A DNA stretch of 27,680 nt, taken from a virus. Below, in pieces: positions 13,139 to 22,992 of this stretch. The stretch lies in the IMG/VR virus record IMGVR_UViG_3300031539_000246, positions 1 through 27,680 of that record. One strand, given 5' to 3'. A program made the position numbers and the translations under genes. Within the stretch, counting starts at the first letter, position 1; each line of letters starts with the position of its first letter. Below the pieces are notes generated by a model that was given only the letters and a program-made list of their open reading frames with translations, made no database searches and had not been told where the DNA came from.

Positions 13139-15056
13139 GTAGTTTCTTGGTTGGTGCGGATTTATATTTAAAGAAATTTTTCTTAAATATATCATTCTTT
13201 ATTTCTGTTTTTTTCTTGGTAATTACCTTTTGTTTATCTTCATCTGATAGAGATTTATATGTTCGATTTGCCTGCATAAGTTTAAACCATAAATTAAACT
13301 TCTTATTAAAATCATCATTTAATAACTTGAATCTTTGCTCTCCAACCTTTTCTCTAAATTGCTGTAATACTACACCGGGATTTTGTGACCAGTCTGTATT
13401 TGCCGAATAAGTATTTGTACTTATACCCAATCCTTCGGCTATCATCGAAAGTAACATATCGGCTGAATCCGGGTCATCTTTTAATTCTTTATAGTTAGTC
13501 ATTATAATCGGAACAAATAAATCCTTTAAAGTACTTCCTGCTGTTGGTTTCTTACCTTCCCAATCCCTTCCTATTGCAAGACTTTTTATCACTGAATACA
13601 ATGGAGATAATTTATTTTCAAAGAAATTATAAACAACATCTAATCTTGTAGATTCTCCAAATTCTCCTGTCCCTAATTCTTTTACTATACCAGTTGTACT
13701 GCTTTTAGTAGAATTAGTTATCAAGCGGGAAGCTAATGTTACTATTGAAGCCATACCACCTGATACGTCAAAACGAGTACTACCTACTTTTATATCACCA
13801 AAATCAGCACTGTTGGGATTCCAGTCAACACTTCCAGGCATTGCTGCACCTGCAATAACGAGTACTGCGGCTGTCCCACTTACTATTTTTACCAGATTAA
13901 CTGCCGCCATTTTTTTGGCAAAAGGAGTAACTTTTGAATCAAATCTATGTGCGGTTAAAACATCAATATGACTTTTAAGTAATCTCGGAGAGAAGAATAC
14001 ATTATTAACTATATTTGCAACAGGTTCGAGTATACCTAAATTCCCTCTACCTGTTAAAGAATTAATTACTTTGCCTATACTTTCAAGTTGTGTTTTATCA
14101 TCTATATCAACCCCAGACCTTTCCCCAATTTCCATATATTTATCAAATATATCGGCTCTTTGTTTATATAAAAAAGCAGTATAAGCGTCCTGACTTGCTT
14201 TATATACCCTGCCAATAGCGGGTATCTTTTCGGGTAATCCACTTGGAAATTCTTCTTCAATAGTTGCTATTGCTAACCGTGCTTTTCTCATTCTGTCATA
14301 ATTCGGTCTTGATACGATATCGGCTTTTACTTCATTTATCACTGTTTTACCGCCAATTATTTTGCCAATATCAATAAATGATTTTATAGCATTTTTTGTC
14401 CATATTCCGGGGTTAGTCCAAAGAGTTTTCCACCCTTGCCTGAATAATGCACTATTATCCATAGAAGCCTTTAATGACCTTGCTATTCCTCCGATATTAA
14501 CCACACCTTTTGCCCACTGTCCGGGCTTGAGTTGTTCTGATATTGTTAATTTCTTAGCATCTTCTTTAAGTCCGCTAACATAATTTCCAAATGCCACTGC
14601 TGCCCTTCCGTATTCCAACCTGTCCCCTATACCTTCATTCATTAAATTCTTTTTATCTGCGGTTATCTTGGCCAATTCAGCTATCTTATTCGCCTGTTCT
14701 ATGGTAACTTTTGTTTTTAATTTATGAGCCACTAAATCCTCTAAAAAGGCTTTTTCGGTTGCAGGATTTAATATCTCGGTCATCTTATTGACTCTTGATA
14801 AGATATCTCTTTGTGCTTCAGGTTTTAATCCTGAAACTGTTTTCGCCCATGTAATCATACCCCGTTGTTGATTTTTTAATAATAACTTACTCTCAAATAA
14901 TGAATTGGTATATTTAGCATGTATCTCGCCCATAATTTCTTGAAAGAAAGTTCGCCTGCCTTCAGAGGACATTTCAGAAAGTTTAGCGGGGTCAATACTT
15001 CCATTTTTCAATCCTTCTATAAATTTATTGGCTAAAGGTTTTGGTAAACAATACAT
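13128..15056 (-). CDS. large internal virion / ejection-like protein
   Basis: A 642-residue, mainly helical protein, Lys-rich at the C-terminus (KKKTEIKNDIFKKNFFKYK). One hydrophobic segment lies near 385-410 (NLVKIVSGTAAVLVIAGAAM). The stretch VNNVFFSPRLLKSHIDVLTA resembles segments common in very large phage internal proteins. Position at the end of the internal-protein series and before the fibre corresponds to gp16 of T7-like phages. No lytic transglycosylase motif was seen. AAAGGATAAT precedes the ATG at 15056. A role in DNA ejection is inferred from order and character. Confidence 0.6.
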   Translation of the reverse strand: MYCLPKPLANKFIEGLKNGSIDPAKLSEMSSEGRRTFFQEIMGEIHAKYTNSLFESKLLLKNQQRGMITWAKTVSGLKPEAQRDILSRVNKMTEILNPATEKAFLEDLVAHKLKTKVTIEQANKIAELAKITADKKNLMNEGIGDRLEYGRAAVAFGNYVSGLKEDAKKLTISEQLKPGQWAKGVVNIGGIARSLKASMDNSALFRQGWKTLWTNPGIWTKNAIKSFIDIGKIIGGKTVINEVKADIVSRPNYDRMRKARLAIATIEEEFPSGLPEKIPAIGRVYKASQDAYTAFLYKQRADIFDKYMEIGERSGVDIDDKTQLESIGKVINSLTGRGNLGILEPVANIVNNVFFSPRLLKSHIDVLTAHRFDSKVTPFAKKMAAVNLVKIVSGTAAVLVIAGAAMPGSVDWNPNSADFGDIKVGSTRFDVSGGMASIVTLASRLITNSTKSSTTGIVKELGTGEFGESTRLDVVYNFFENKLSPLYSVIKSLAIGRDWEGKKPTAGSTLKDLFVPIIMTNYKELKDDPDSADMLLSMIAEGLGISTNTYSANTDWSQNPGVVLQQFREKVGEQRFKLLNDDFNKKFNLWFKLMQANRTYKSLSDEDKQKVITKKKTEIKNDIFKKNFFKYKSAPTKKLPNL

Positions 15057-15069
15057 ATATTATCCTTTC

Positions 15070-16749
15070 TTAACACTGTATTGATTCGATAAATGCTTGC
15101 CATGAATAAGCAGTATTGGCTTTTTTAATCTCACTTTTAATACTATTGGTTACATTCTCTTTTGCTTTGGCTAATATCTGTTTTGGATATCTTTTTTGAG
15201 CAGTCTCTTCTAATAGTTTATTAATATCCGCTATTGCCTTAACAGGTGATTCAGGGTCTCTTTCGGCTGCCAGTCTTAATTCCTGTGCTGCTGCTGATGT
15301 GCCTGAAACAAGTGGAGAACTGGCCAGTTCAGAGGCTAATTCGCCATCTGCGGTTTTCTTTACATAATCTTCCATTGCAGTAATTAAGGCAGTTCCTTTT
15401 AGCCCTTCGGGTAATGGTATTTCGCCTCTTATAATCTTTCTTGCTTCATTAATATTGGTGTTTATTAAATTACTTGCCTTTTGTGCCTGCTCTTTAATCA
15501 CAATAGGGGTATATTCGGCTAAATGACCATACCCTTTAGTTAAGCCTTGCTCGATAGATTTTGCTTCAATGCTTGTGGCTATCTTGCTTACTTTACCTTT
15601 GCCTGTGGTTATTGGTATCGGCTCTGCGGTTTTTATTTCCTCTATTGTCTTTTTAATTTCAGGGTCGGTTTTAGCTTGATTAACAACATTATCAAAACTA
15701 ACACTTTTAGTTACGGTATCCATTTGTGAATATGTTCTGTCAATAATATTCTTAACGAATGTTTCAGGTGCATTGGTTTCATTGACAACACTACTTATAA
15801 CTACATCCGCACCTGCACCTAACAGGAAGCCCATTACCCCAGCTTTAGCACTTCCCTCATTCCATTTTCTTGCTTTATCCCAGCCTACTTTAGCAACGAT
15901 ATTAGAACCTGCTTCCTGTAAATATTCCTGACCTGCATTTTCAACACCTTTAAGTGCTAAACTTATTAATTTTGAAGTAGGTAATTTGGTTAGCAAGAAA
16001 TTAAGCCCTAAATATTCTAATCCAGATTCTGTGGCAAAATTAACTGCACCTAACGCACTTGCCTTTAAAGGTTCTACTCCTGCTTCCTTTGCTTCCTGAT
16101 AAGACCTACCTGAAGCCAGTCCTCCAAAAGCAATCGCAGCCGCCCCAGCATTACCAGTAACTAAAGATACGCCAACCGCAAGTGCTATTGAAGAAGCTCC
16201 AGACCCTAATTCAAATAGGAATTTATTTAATTTACTTGTATCTTTAGGAGGTAAGTATTTTTCCGTATATGCTTGATTAGCTTTAATTAATTCTTGCCCT
16301 TTTTCAGAAACAACTTTACCTGCCTGACCTATTTGCTTGTTAAGTAATTTTCTACTACCATACATGGCTTCAAATATCTTTTTATCTACACCTTCCCATT
16401 TTGGTTCACTTACAAATTTAGTCGGGTCGGAAATAACCTGTTCAGTTTCGCCCCATTGACTCATTAGACTACCAATAGCCTGTGGTAAGGTAATTATGCC
16501 ATACCAGACACCTTTGGCAATAGAAGGGATAGATTGTTTTATATCAGATAATATAGGTTTATTTTCTGCTTCAGGTAGAATTACCCCGCCTTTAGCTTGC
16601 CCGCCTATACCTAATGGAGTTTTTATAGGTGTAGTTATAGGTACAGGAGTGGTTACATCTTCCTGTGTTTTTGGTGGTTCAATAGTTGCCCAATCTAATT
16701 TTTCTTTCTCATTTTCTTCTGGTGGCTTTACTAAACTCCAATCTATCAT
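15070..16749 (-). CDS. internal virion protein with glycine/alanine membrane-prone segments
   Basis: A 559-residue protein. The N-terminus holds short repeats, IDWSLVKPPEENEKEKLDWA then TIEPPK, (I/L)-D-W-(S/A) followed by (V/I)-x-P-P, and then Pro/Thr-rich sequence. Around 180-220 is a Gly/Ala-rich hydrophobic region (SIALAVGVSLVTGNAGAAAI), and another lies near 300-318 (VMGFLLGAGADVVISSVV). These resemble glycine-zipper segments of phage ejection proteins that enter host membranes. The C-terminal half is helical. It overlaps the 433-residue gene by 4 nt. Function is inferred from context. Confidence 0.6.
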   Translation of the reverse strand: MIDWSLVKPPEENEKEKLDWATIEPPKTQEDVTTPVPITTPIKTPLGIGGQAKGGVILPEAENKPILSDIKQSIPSIAKGVWYGIITLPQAIGSLMSQWGETEQVISDPTKFVSEPKWEGVDKKIFEAMYGSRKLLNKQIGQAGKVVSEKGQELIKANQAYTEKYLPPKDTSKLNKFLFELGSGASSIALAVGVSLVTGNAGAAAIAFGGLASGRSYQEAKEAGVEPLKASALGAVNFATESGLEYLGLNFLLTKLPTSKLISLALKGVENAGQEYLQEAGSNIVAKVGWDKARKWNEGSAKAGVMGFLLGAGADVVISSVVNETNAPETFVKNIIDRTYSQMDTVTKSVSFDNVVNQAKTDPEIKKTIEEIKTAEPIPITTGKGKVSKIATSIEAKSIEQGLTKGYGHLAEYTPIVIKEQAQKASNLINTNINEARKIIRGEIPLPEGLKGTALITAMEDYVKKTADGELASELASSPLVSGTSAAAQELRLAAERDPESPVKAIADINKLLEETAQKRYPKQILAKAKENVTNSIKSEIKKANTAYSWQAFIESIQC

Positions 16750-18047
16750 TTTTCGATAAGTCCTCTCTTTACCGCCTCATCATAAAGTGCTTTATAAATT
16801 GGGTCTGAAGGGTCAAGACCTTTTAATGCGTTATATAATTCATCATTGGTCATTGTCGGGATTAATGCTTCTTTTATTTCTGTTGGAACTTTCGGAGTTG
16901 GAGTTTCTCCGGTCTTTGGAATACCTTCCATACCTAACCAATCTTTGACTTTACTAATACCTTTTTGTAAGATATTGGGTTGTGGTTCTGGTGTAGATTC
17001 GGAAATAGGTTCGGTAATGGGTGTAGTTACATCAATTCCTATCTGTCCCAAATAATCTTCAACTTGTTTTCTGGTTTCTTCACTTAATGCAGGTTTTATC
17101 ACATTGTAATTATTTCTAATTTCTGCTTTTTGTTCTTCACCTAACTGACTACCGCTATTGATATAATCCTTCATTATTCCATTAGTACCAAATAACACAT
17201 CATTGGGATCAACCATTCTTACAACTAAGGGTGTTGATGGTTTCGGTGGATTAACCCCCTGTACGCCTGCACCAAGTGACTCTAATATATCAGCATCTGT
17301 GCCACCTGCCGCCCTTATGGCATTTACCTTTTCAGCAGTAGCACTATCATTGGCAAGAGTATTAACCTTCATCTGGTTGCGTCTTTCTTCGGTCAGGAAA
17401 GTCAGCTTGTCTATCTCGGCTAACTTGACCTGTGTGTCGGTTGGTTTTTCTGGTGCAGTCGGTTTCTGATATATTGGAACATACCCCTTTGCGGTAGCAC
17501 TATATTCATAACCTGCTTCTGGATATTTTTCTGTAACTCCCGAAGGTGAAGTAAATGTTTCAGGGGCAGGTTTATATTTCTTCTTTTGTATCTCTTCATA
17601 GGCCGTAAAATAATTTTTAGCTTTATCGGTTTGAAAACGACTTTTAGCCATATCAAATATTCCTTGTACATCACCTGGGTTTAATCCTTCTGCTTGACTT
17701 ATAAATAAATCGAACCATTGAAGGTCTTCCTCAAATTTATTTTTATTCATTGTTTGTATGGCATTAACAGCATCTTTCCATACTGCTTGAACTTCAGGAA
17801 CAGCAGCTGAAAGAGCTGTATTTAATTGCATAATCTCATCATCTGAATATGTGCTATCAGCTCCATACTGTTTAAATAAGTTACCAATAGTGGACATACT
17901 TTCTTCAATTTTCGCTTCTTTTTCTTCTAATTTTTTCCTTTGGGCTTTTTGCCATTGCATCTCTTGTATTTGAGTGCCTAAATTCACCCCAGTCTGTAAT
18001 CCACCAGCTAAACCCTTAAGGAAATATCCAGAGTAATTTCCTGCCAT
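16746..18047 (-). CDS. internal virion-like protein with coiled-coil N-terminus
   Basis: A 433-residue protein. A glycine-rich lead (MAGNYSGYFLKGLAGGLQTG) is followed by a long charged helix (QKAQRKKLEEKEAKIEESM). The middle is helical and the region around 320-400 is a Pro/Thr-rich linker (EPISESTPEPQPNI). This layout is common in internal or tail-tube-lining proteins of short-tailed phages. It lies directly downstream of the HNH gene and is coupled by ATGA to the next internal-protein gene. No specific family was recognised. Confidence 0.55.
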   Translation of the reverse strand: MAGNYSGYFLKGLAGGLQTGVNLGTQIQEMQWQKAQRKKLEEKEAKIEESMSTIGNLFKQYGADSTYSDDEIMQLNTALSAAVPEVQAVWKDAVNAIQTMNKNKFEEDLQWFDLFISQAEGLNPGDVQGIFDMAKSRFQTDKAKNYFTAYEEIQKKKYKPAPETFTSPSGVTEKYPEAGYEYSATAKGYVPIYQKPTAPEKPTDTQVKLAEIDKLTFLTEERRNQMKVNTLANDSATAEKVNAIRAAGGTDADILESLGAGVQGVNPPKPSTPLVVRMVDPNDVLFGTNGIMKDYINSGSQLGEEQKAEIRNNYNVIKPALSEETRKQVEDYLGQIGIDVTTPITEPISESTPEPQPNILQKGISKVKDWLGMEGIPKTGETPTPKVPTEIKEALIPTMTNDELYNALKGLDPSDPIYKALYDEAVKRGLIEK

Positions 18048-18674
18048 TTAAATCATCTCCTTTAATAATAATCCTAAAAGTATTGGATTTATTATTTTAT
18101 CATTTTTTGATAAATTCTCTTCTTTAGATAATAATCTTAAATTATATAAACTCCAACATTGTAAAAATTCTTTATCTTTTGGACTATTAAATTGAAAAAG
18201 TCTTATAGGTAAAATGTGGTCAATATGTAATTTACCTTGCAAAAAATCTTTCCATTTGTAATCTTTGGGAATAGTAGATTTTAATCGTTTAATTAAATCA
18301 GTTAAAGTGTAGTTAATTAAACATTCCCAATGTCTTCCATTTTTATTGCCTTTTAAAGACAATCCTATGGCTGTATTAATTCTATGATTAAGATTAAATT
18401 TTAAATCTGTTTTACGTTTATACTTTTTTCTTTGATTTATATCTTTTCTATTTTCAGACCGATATTGTTTCCACCGTTTTTTCTCTTTCTCAAGATTATT
18501 TATACGATATAATTTATTATATTCTTCCCTTTTTACAGGATTGTTTTTTATCCATTCTTTAGACCGTTCTATTTCTTTTTCTCTATTTTTAATATAATAT
18601 TCTCTACTATATTTTTTCGTATATTCCTTATATTTTTCTCGCCATTCTTTCATATATGCTTTTTTATCAAACAC
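18048..18674 (-). CDS. HNH endonuclease inserted among virion genes
   Basis: A 208-residue nuclease. Residues 1-90 are a very basic helical region with repeated K-x-Y/R-E patterns. The nuclease core is KLHIDHILPI (149-157) followed by SLYNLRLLSKEENLSKNDK (175-193), the His-x-Asp-His and Asn-Leu-Arg-x-Leu elements of HNH homing enzymes. The frame's first start is GTG at 18674, with no clear ribosome site; ATG at codon 8 is an alternative. It fits a free-standing homing nuclease. Local sequence is richer in A and T than the surrounding genes, consistent with later acquisition. Confidence 0.82.
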   Translation of the reverse strand: MFDKKAYMKEWREKYKEYTKKYSREYYIKNREKEIERSKEWIKNNPVKREEYNKLYRINNLEKEKKRWKQYRSENRKDINQRKKYKRKTDLKFNLNHRINTAIGLSLKGNKNGRHWECLINYTLTDLIKRLKSTIPKDYKWKDFLQGKLHIDHILPIRLFQFNSPKDKEFLQCWSLYNLRLLSKEENLSKNDKIINPILLGLLLKEMI

Positions 18675-18676
18675 TA

Positions 18677-19099
18677 TTACTTTACATCCCTTGCGTAAGC
18701 AGTATATATTTTTTTAAATCCAAATTTACCCATTCGTCTTAAAATTATTTCTTCTTTTCTACTTGTAGCAAAAACAATTTTTTTGATATTTAATTCCTTT
18801 GCTTTTTCATTTCCAAAGTCTATAAATTCCTGCATTAAATTAGGGCAGCGAGCATTAATCCAAATAAATGTCATAAAGAAAGATAATTCTCCAAAATCAT
18901 CTCTAATTATTTTTACTACTACACATCCATTCATTTTATCGTTGTCATAACTTACTAAAGTCATAGCACTCTTGTCTATTTGTTCTGAAATCATATAATT
19001 ATATAAAATATTGGATGTTATTTTGCAGTTCTTTACCTCTTTTAATTTATCTAATATCTCTAAAAAAACATTATTATCGTTTTGACATTGTTTTATCAT
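18677..19099 (-). CDS. acetyltransferase-like (GNAT) virion-region protein, gp13-like
   Basis: A 140-residue protein with alternating strands and helices suggesting a GNAT fold: AMTLVSYDNDKMNGCVVVKI, then the helix LMQEFIDFGNEKAKELN, strand IKKIVFATS, and RRMGKFGFKKIYTAYARDV as the closing beta pair. The canonical acetyl-CoA loop R/Q-x-x-G-x-G/A is absent, so activity is doubtful. T7-like phages carry a protein of this size (gp13) among their internal virion genes, and the position matches. It overlaps the 343-residue gene by 4 nt. Confidence 0.55.
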   Translation of the reverse strand: MIKQCQNDNNVFLEILDKLKEVKNCKITSNILYNYMISEQIDKSAMTLVSYDNDKMNGCVVVKIIRDDFGELSFFMTFIWINARCPNLMQEFIDFGNEKAKELNIKKIVFATSRKEEIILRRMGKFGFKKIYTAYARDVK

Positions 19100-20127
19100 G
19101 ATGGTTTTATTAGGGAAATTATAGCTCCACTGGCAGTTCCCATAATGTTTCCAGCACCTTCTGCCGCTGCGGCCTTTTGTTTTGCCTCTAATTCCATTTC
19201 AGCCAGTTCAATATCGTATCCGTGTTGCTGTTCAGATAACTGACTCTGTAATTCTCCGGTTAATTTAATATTCTGCTGTTGATACGCCTGATTAATCGCC
19301 ATCTTCTGTATATCAATCTGTGCCTGCCAAGCCTGCATTTTAGTTAATTGCTCTGCCTGCCAGGTAGCAAATTCAGGCTGGTACTTTAACTGACTCATCT
19401 CACCGAGATAGCCCAGGAATTGTGCCGCCTGACCCATTGTTGTTTCAAAAGAAGATAACTTCATTAATGAATTTTGTATATTTAAGTCGGTAATGGAATT
19501 AGCAAGAGCAACGGTGGTATTTGACCTGATCTTCTGTTCGTTAGAGAAGACAAAACCCGAATTGGTAATACCCCGCCTTTCCATGTTGTTACGCATGACC
19601 CTGATATCTTCTGTTTCTTTTGCCTTTAAGATATCGGTAGTCTTTTGAGTCATTAGTGCCTGTGTTTCTTCGGGGATACCTCTGCCCCCCATTTCCAACG
19701 TTTCAGAAATATATCCGCCTATCTGTTCTTCCCAGGCTTTCTGTTCGGGGGAAATCTCAAAAGCGGGTGCGGGAGTGACTGCCGGTGCGGGGATATTAGC
19801 GCCAAAGGCGCCTGGTGTAGTTGCTGCGGCTCCAGCACTTGGAGTGCCTGTTATTGGGTTAACGCCAGAAGATGATATAAGTTTTTGATATTCTGATGTC
19901 GGTCTAATAGCATTATATTCCTCCGTTGTGGTGGGAAAATTTTCAGGCCATGCTTCAAGTCCATAAGTAGTTGAGGGAGCACCGGTACTTGCTGCTGATA
20001 CCAATTCTTCTCCAGTCCATGCCACGCCTGTTGAGGGGTTAATGCCGGAGGAAGTAATTAAATTTCCATCTTCATCATACCATCCTGGGTTTTCTTGTGT
20101 AGTTACTGTAGGGCATTTTTTTGCCAT
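19096..20127 (-). CDS. internal virion-like protein (gp14-like)
   Basis: A 343-residue protein in two parts. The N-terminal 130 residues are low-complexity Thr/Pro/Ala/Gly with a repeated unit, LITSSGINPSTGVAWTG (about 18-34) and LISSSGVNPITGTPSAG (about 83-99). Residues 140-320 are long Gln-rich helices, and the C-terminus (GAGNIMGTASGAIISLI) is a membrane-prone Gly/Ala helix. This recalls ejection proteins such as T7 gp14. AAGGAGCGTGATTTTTT precedes the ATG at 20127. Function is inferred from layout. Confidence 0.6.
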   Translation of the reverse strand: MAKKCPTVTTQENPGWYDEDGNLITSSGINPSTGVAWTGEELVSAASTGAPSTTYGLEAWPENFPTTTEEYNAIRPTSEYQKLISSSGVNPITGTPSAGAAATTPGAFGANIPAPAVTPAPAFEISPEQKAWEEQIGGYISETLEMGGRGIPEETQALMTQKTTDILKAKETEDIRVMRNNMERRGITNSGFVFSNEQKIRSNTTVALANSITDLNIQNSLMKLSSFETTMGQAAQFLGYLGEMSQLKYQPEFATWQAEQLTKMQAWQAQIDIQKMAINQAYQQQNIKLTGELQSQLSEQQHGYDIELAEMELEAKQKAAAAEGAGNIMGTASGAIISLIKPS

Positions 20128-20183
20128 AAAAAATCACGCTCCTTAAATAAAATCCCCCACTTCTATTAAATATTTCTTTACTG

Positions 20184-20675
20184 TTACCTCGCCTTAACGT
20201 CTAACTTAACTGTAACTTGCACGCTTAACCTTCCCCTTGCCGATGAGGTAAATTTAAGCAGTTTATTGCCTGAACCTGATAAAAGAGAAGTAATATCCAC
20301 ATCCGTTTGTTTGGTGGTATAACCGCCAAAAAAGATAGCATTGTAGGAAATCCCTTCATTCTCACTGACATAGAATTTGATGGTCGGTGAATTATCTTCC
20401 TCGTAGATACCGGTTGCAGGATAACCCCTGTAAGGAAGTATCCAGAATGATACCTTTACCGATACGATCTTGACCATTTCACTGGTGATATTAAAATGCA
20501 CATACAGGGGGTAACTATTATCGAGGCTGTCCTGGCAATAGATGGTAGAAATATTGCGGAACTCGCTTATATTAACCGAACGGATACCGCCTTCAATCGT
20601 GTCTTTTATTCCCTGTAATATAGCATTTGAAGTTTGTTCATCTTTCTTATTAAAATCTTCAAAATCAAAAGGCAT
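20184..20675 (-). CDS. beta-rich tail-associated hypothetical protein
   Basis: A 163-residue protein with a short helical N-terminus (FEDFNKKDEQTSNAILQGI) and alternating hydrophobic strands after residue 35 (VKIVSVKVSFWILPYRG, RLSVQVTVKLDVKAR). Its ATG shares one base with the stop of the nozzle-like gene (TAATG at 20677-20673), linking it to tail assembly. No family was recognised; a minor tail or appendage protein is likely. Confidence 0.55.
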   Translation of the reverse strand: MPFDFEDFNKKDEQTSNAILQGIKDTIEGGIRSVNISEFRNISTIYCQDSLDNSYPLYVHFNITSEMVKIVSVKVSFWILPYRGYPATGIYEEDNSPTIKFYVSENEGISYNAIFFGGYTTKQTDVDITSLLSGSGNKLLKFTSSARGRLSVQVTVKLDVKAR

Positions 20676-22963
20676 TATTCGTTTTCCTCCATAAAAGACT
20701 CTTCTTCATAACAAATCATCAATCCGTGTATCTCAAAGTCAAGTTTGTCAGACATCCAGGGTTTTATACTTAATGCCCTTGCACGTTTTCCTCCAGCACC
20801 TAATGATATCCGATACCATTTTGTGGTACTTACGGTTAAGGTTTTACTGGCATAAGTACCAGCCGAACCATCATCAAGTTCGTAATATAAGCGGAATGCT
20901 GTTCCTGTAGTGCTTTTAATCTTTACAGAAACCGAATACCACTGCTTATATTTTTCGGGTGTTCCCAAATCCAGCGGTTCGATATCATCATAGGCAGTTA
21001 TAGCTGAACCATCATCATCAAGTCCTGAAAAGACAGAATAGATTTGGCCTTCGGTATTACTCCCGCCTTTTAACTGTAATCCGTCCGTTCCACGATCCCA
21101 CTTCGAGAAGCAACTGAAGGCAAAACTGTATACGCCGTAGGTATAATTCTTTAAGTCAATCCAGATGGTTTCAGTCGGATAAGTCCCGCCTGTCTTGGGG
21201 TAGCAGAGGATATATTTATTGTCCCAGTAAGTTGCACAGGATAAGTAGGCAGAACCATCCACGATATTATCTTTGATATATTTATTTAGTGCCTGACTGA
21301 ATATCCCCGAAGCAGTCCCGTTATGCCAGTTAATCCCGTTATAGCCTAAATAGACTGCCAGGTTATCACAATCAACCAGACTCCTTATGGCAATACAACC
21401 TTCTGTCGAATAGGCATTTTTAAACTCAAAATTATCTTCATCCGTGCCTGTCAGCCGTTCAACGGAATCTTCCGTTAATACAGGAAGTTCGGTTAGTAGT
21501 TCAATTAAGCCCGTTATCTTCTGGCTGTTGCCTGTTCGTTGTCGCCAGGTAGCAGGAAAGTATTCCACATCTGAAATATGGGAAGGATAGACATAATCGT
21601 TGTAGGCTAAATAGAGTCTTTCCCTGCGTTTGGCAATGAGGTGTACTGTGGTTGGCGGTACGGTGTGATTTTCTGCTACTGCAGTACCTAAAGTGCTGTC
21701 GGCTTGGGATGAAGTATAGGTCTCTATGTCGTTATCTGCCACTTCTCCGTCATAATAATAAATCGCACCTGCAAGTGAAGTGCGATAGATATTCTTTGAG
21801 GATATTTTGGCGTCAGTGGAGTTGACGATAGTTAAGGTAACTTTCTCCCCTGATTCAACGTCAATAGCGTCAGAAACAGGTGAAGGATCACCTTCATATC
21901 CATCTTCATCTACATAGGTATAGCAAAAATAATAATTTCCTACACCCAGTAGACCGCCTGTACTCCCACCTACTCCTGTCGGTTTGGCAGCAGGCGGAGC
22001 AGGACATACCGTCCTGACATTGGCTAAATCATATTTAAAGACCCCGTCAACGCCATTCAGAAAATAGCAGGTATTAAGGAAGTCGCAAAAGTAGGTATCA
22101 GACTCAGCGGTAAGTCCCGACTTGATTGAGGCGACACCCCATATTGTGGTAATATCGCTGGTATAATAAAAGTAATTAATATAAATCTTACAAGAACTTC
22201 CAGTATCATTATCTCCAAACCGAACCAAATCAGTACAATAAGCAGGTCCTTGAACTGCCCATTCGCCCTTATAGATATTATCAATATATAGGGTTGCAGT
22301 CGTACCGACAACAACTATTTTATATACATGGTTTTCGTCAGTCGTAGTAAAATCACATATTTTAGTTAGATAATGATATACAGAATCTGTTTTAAGAGAT
22401 ACTTGAATCCATAAGTTTTGTGAACCATCTTGAATATAAATCCTAAATGGATAGTTCCCTGCACCGGACACCATCTGTGCCTCAAACTGAACAAGGAAGC
22501 CGCTGGAAAAATCAATATCCGGCGTTCTATTATAATAACAGGTTCTTGAATTGGCAGCAGACGTATCAATGGTTAATATCCCATCAGTACAAGAGGCATA
22601 ACCGGTTGTTCCACCTGCTGTCCATACCGGAGTATCAGCATCAGGTTTAACGGTACACAAATATTGTAAATCCCAGGTTGTAGCTGTGGGTATAACTATA
22701 AATTTATATACATCAGTATTCCAGGCCACTAAAAACGTTTTATCATAAGTATCCTGCTTATAATATCGGTGCATACCCTTGATTGGATGGTCTGCACCGA
22801 TTGAAGTAGCATTATATTCGGCATAACCTGCACGCTTGACCAACTGTCCGTATTCGTTAAAATGCATGTTATATAAGCCATCCGGCTTGCGTGGGAGTTG
22901 CGTCAGTTTTACGTCAGACGGTGAGAGGTTATCGAGTGCTTTCCATATTATTTTTTTGGTCAT
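20675..22963 (-). CDS. tail tube/nozzle-like protein (gp12-like) with LamG-like insertion
   Basis: A 762-residue beta-rich protein. The N-terminus (LPRKPDGLYNMHFNEYGQLV then KRAGYAEYN) is typical of a family in short-tailed phages that occupies the place of T7 gp12 or P22 gp10. Residues about 110-270 look like an inserted concanavalin/LamG-type module: SSGFLVQFEAQMVSGAGNYP, then VYKIVVVGTTATLYIDNIYK. The later half continues the main domain, with an Ig-like or fibronectin-like stretch near 330-420 (GVGNYYFCYTYVDEDGYEG). It would form the tail nozzle below the adaptor. The insert could contact carbohydrate. Confidence 0.65.
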   Translation of the reverse strand: MTKKIIWKALDNLSPSDVKLTQLPRKPDGLYNMHFNEYGQLVKRAGYAEYNATSIGADHPIKGMHRYYKQDTYDKTFLVAWNTDVYKFIVIPTATTWDLQYLCTVKPDADTPVWTAGGTTGYASCTDGILTIDTSAANSRTCYYNRTPDIDFSSGFLVQFEAQMVSGAGNYPFRIYIQDGSQNLWIQVSLKTDSVYHYLTKICDFTTTDENHVYKIVVVGTTATLYIDNIYKGEWAVQGPAYCTDLVRFGDNDTGSSCKIYINYFYYTSDITTIWGVASIKSGLTAESDTYFCDFLNTCYFLNGVDGVFKYDLANVRTVCPAPPAAKPTGVGGSTGGLLGVGNYYFCYTYVDEDGYEGDPSPVSDAIDVESGEKVTLTIVNSTDAKISSKNIYRTSLAGAIYYYDGEVADNDIETYTSSQADSTLGTAVAENHTVPPTTVHLIAKRRERLYLAYNDYVYPSHISDVEYFPATWRQRTGNSQKITGLIELLTELPVLTEDSVERLTGTDEDNFEFKNAYSTEGCIAIRSLVDCDNLAVYLGYNGINWHNGTASGIFSQALNKYIKDNIVDGSAYLSCATYWDNKYILCYPKTGGTYPTETIWIDLKNYTYGVYSFAFSCFSKWDRGTDGLQLKGGSNTEGQIYSVFSGLDDDGSAITAYDDIEPLDLGTPEKYKQWYSVSVKIKSTTGTAFRLYYELDDGSAGTYASKTLTVSTTKWYRISLGAGGKRARALSIKPWMSDKLDFEIHGLMICYEEESFMEENE

Positions 22964-22992
22964 TTAATCACGCCCTATTTTATTTTACTTAA

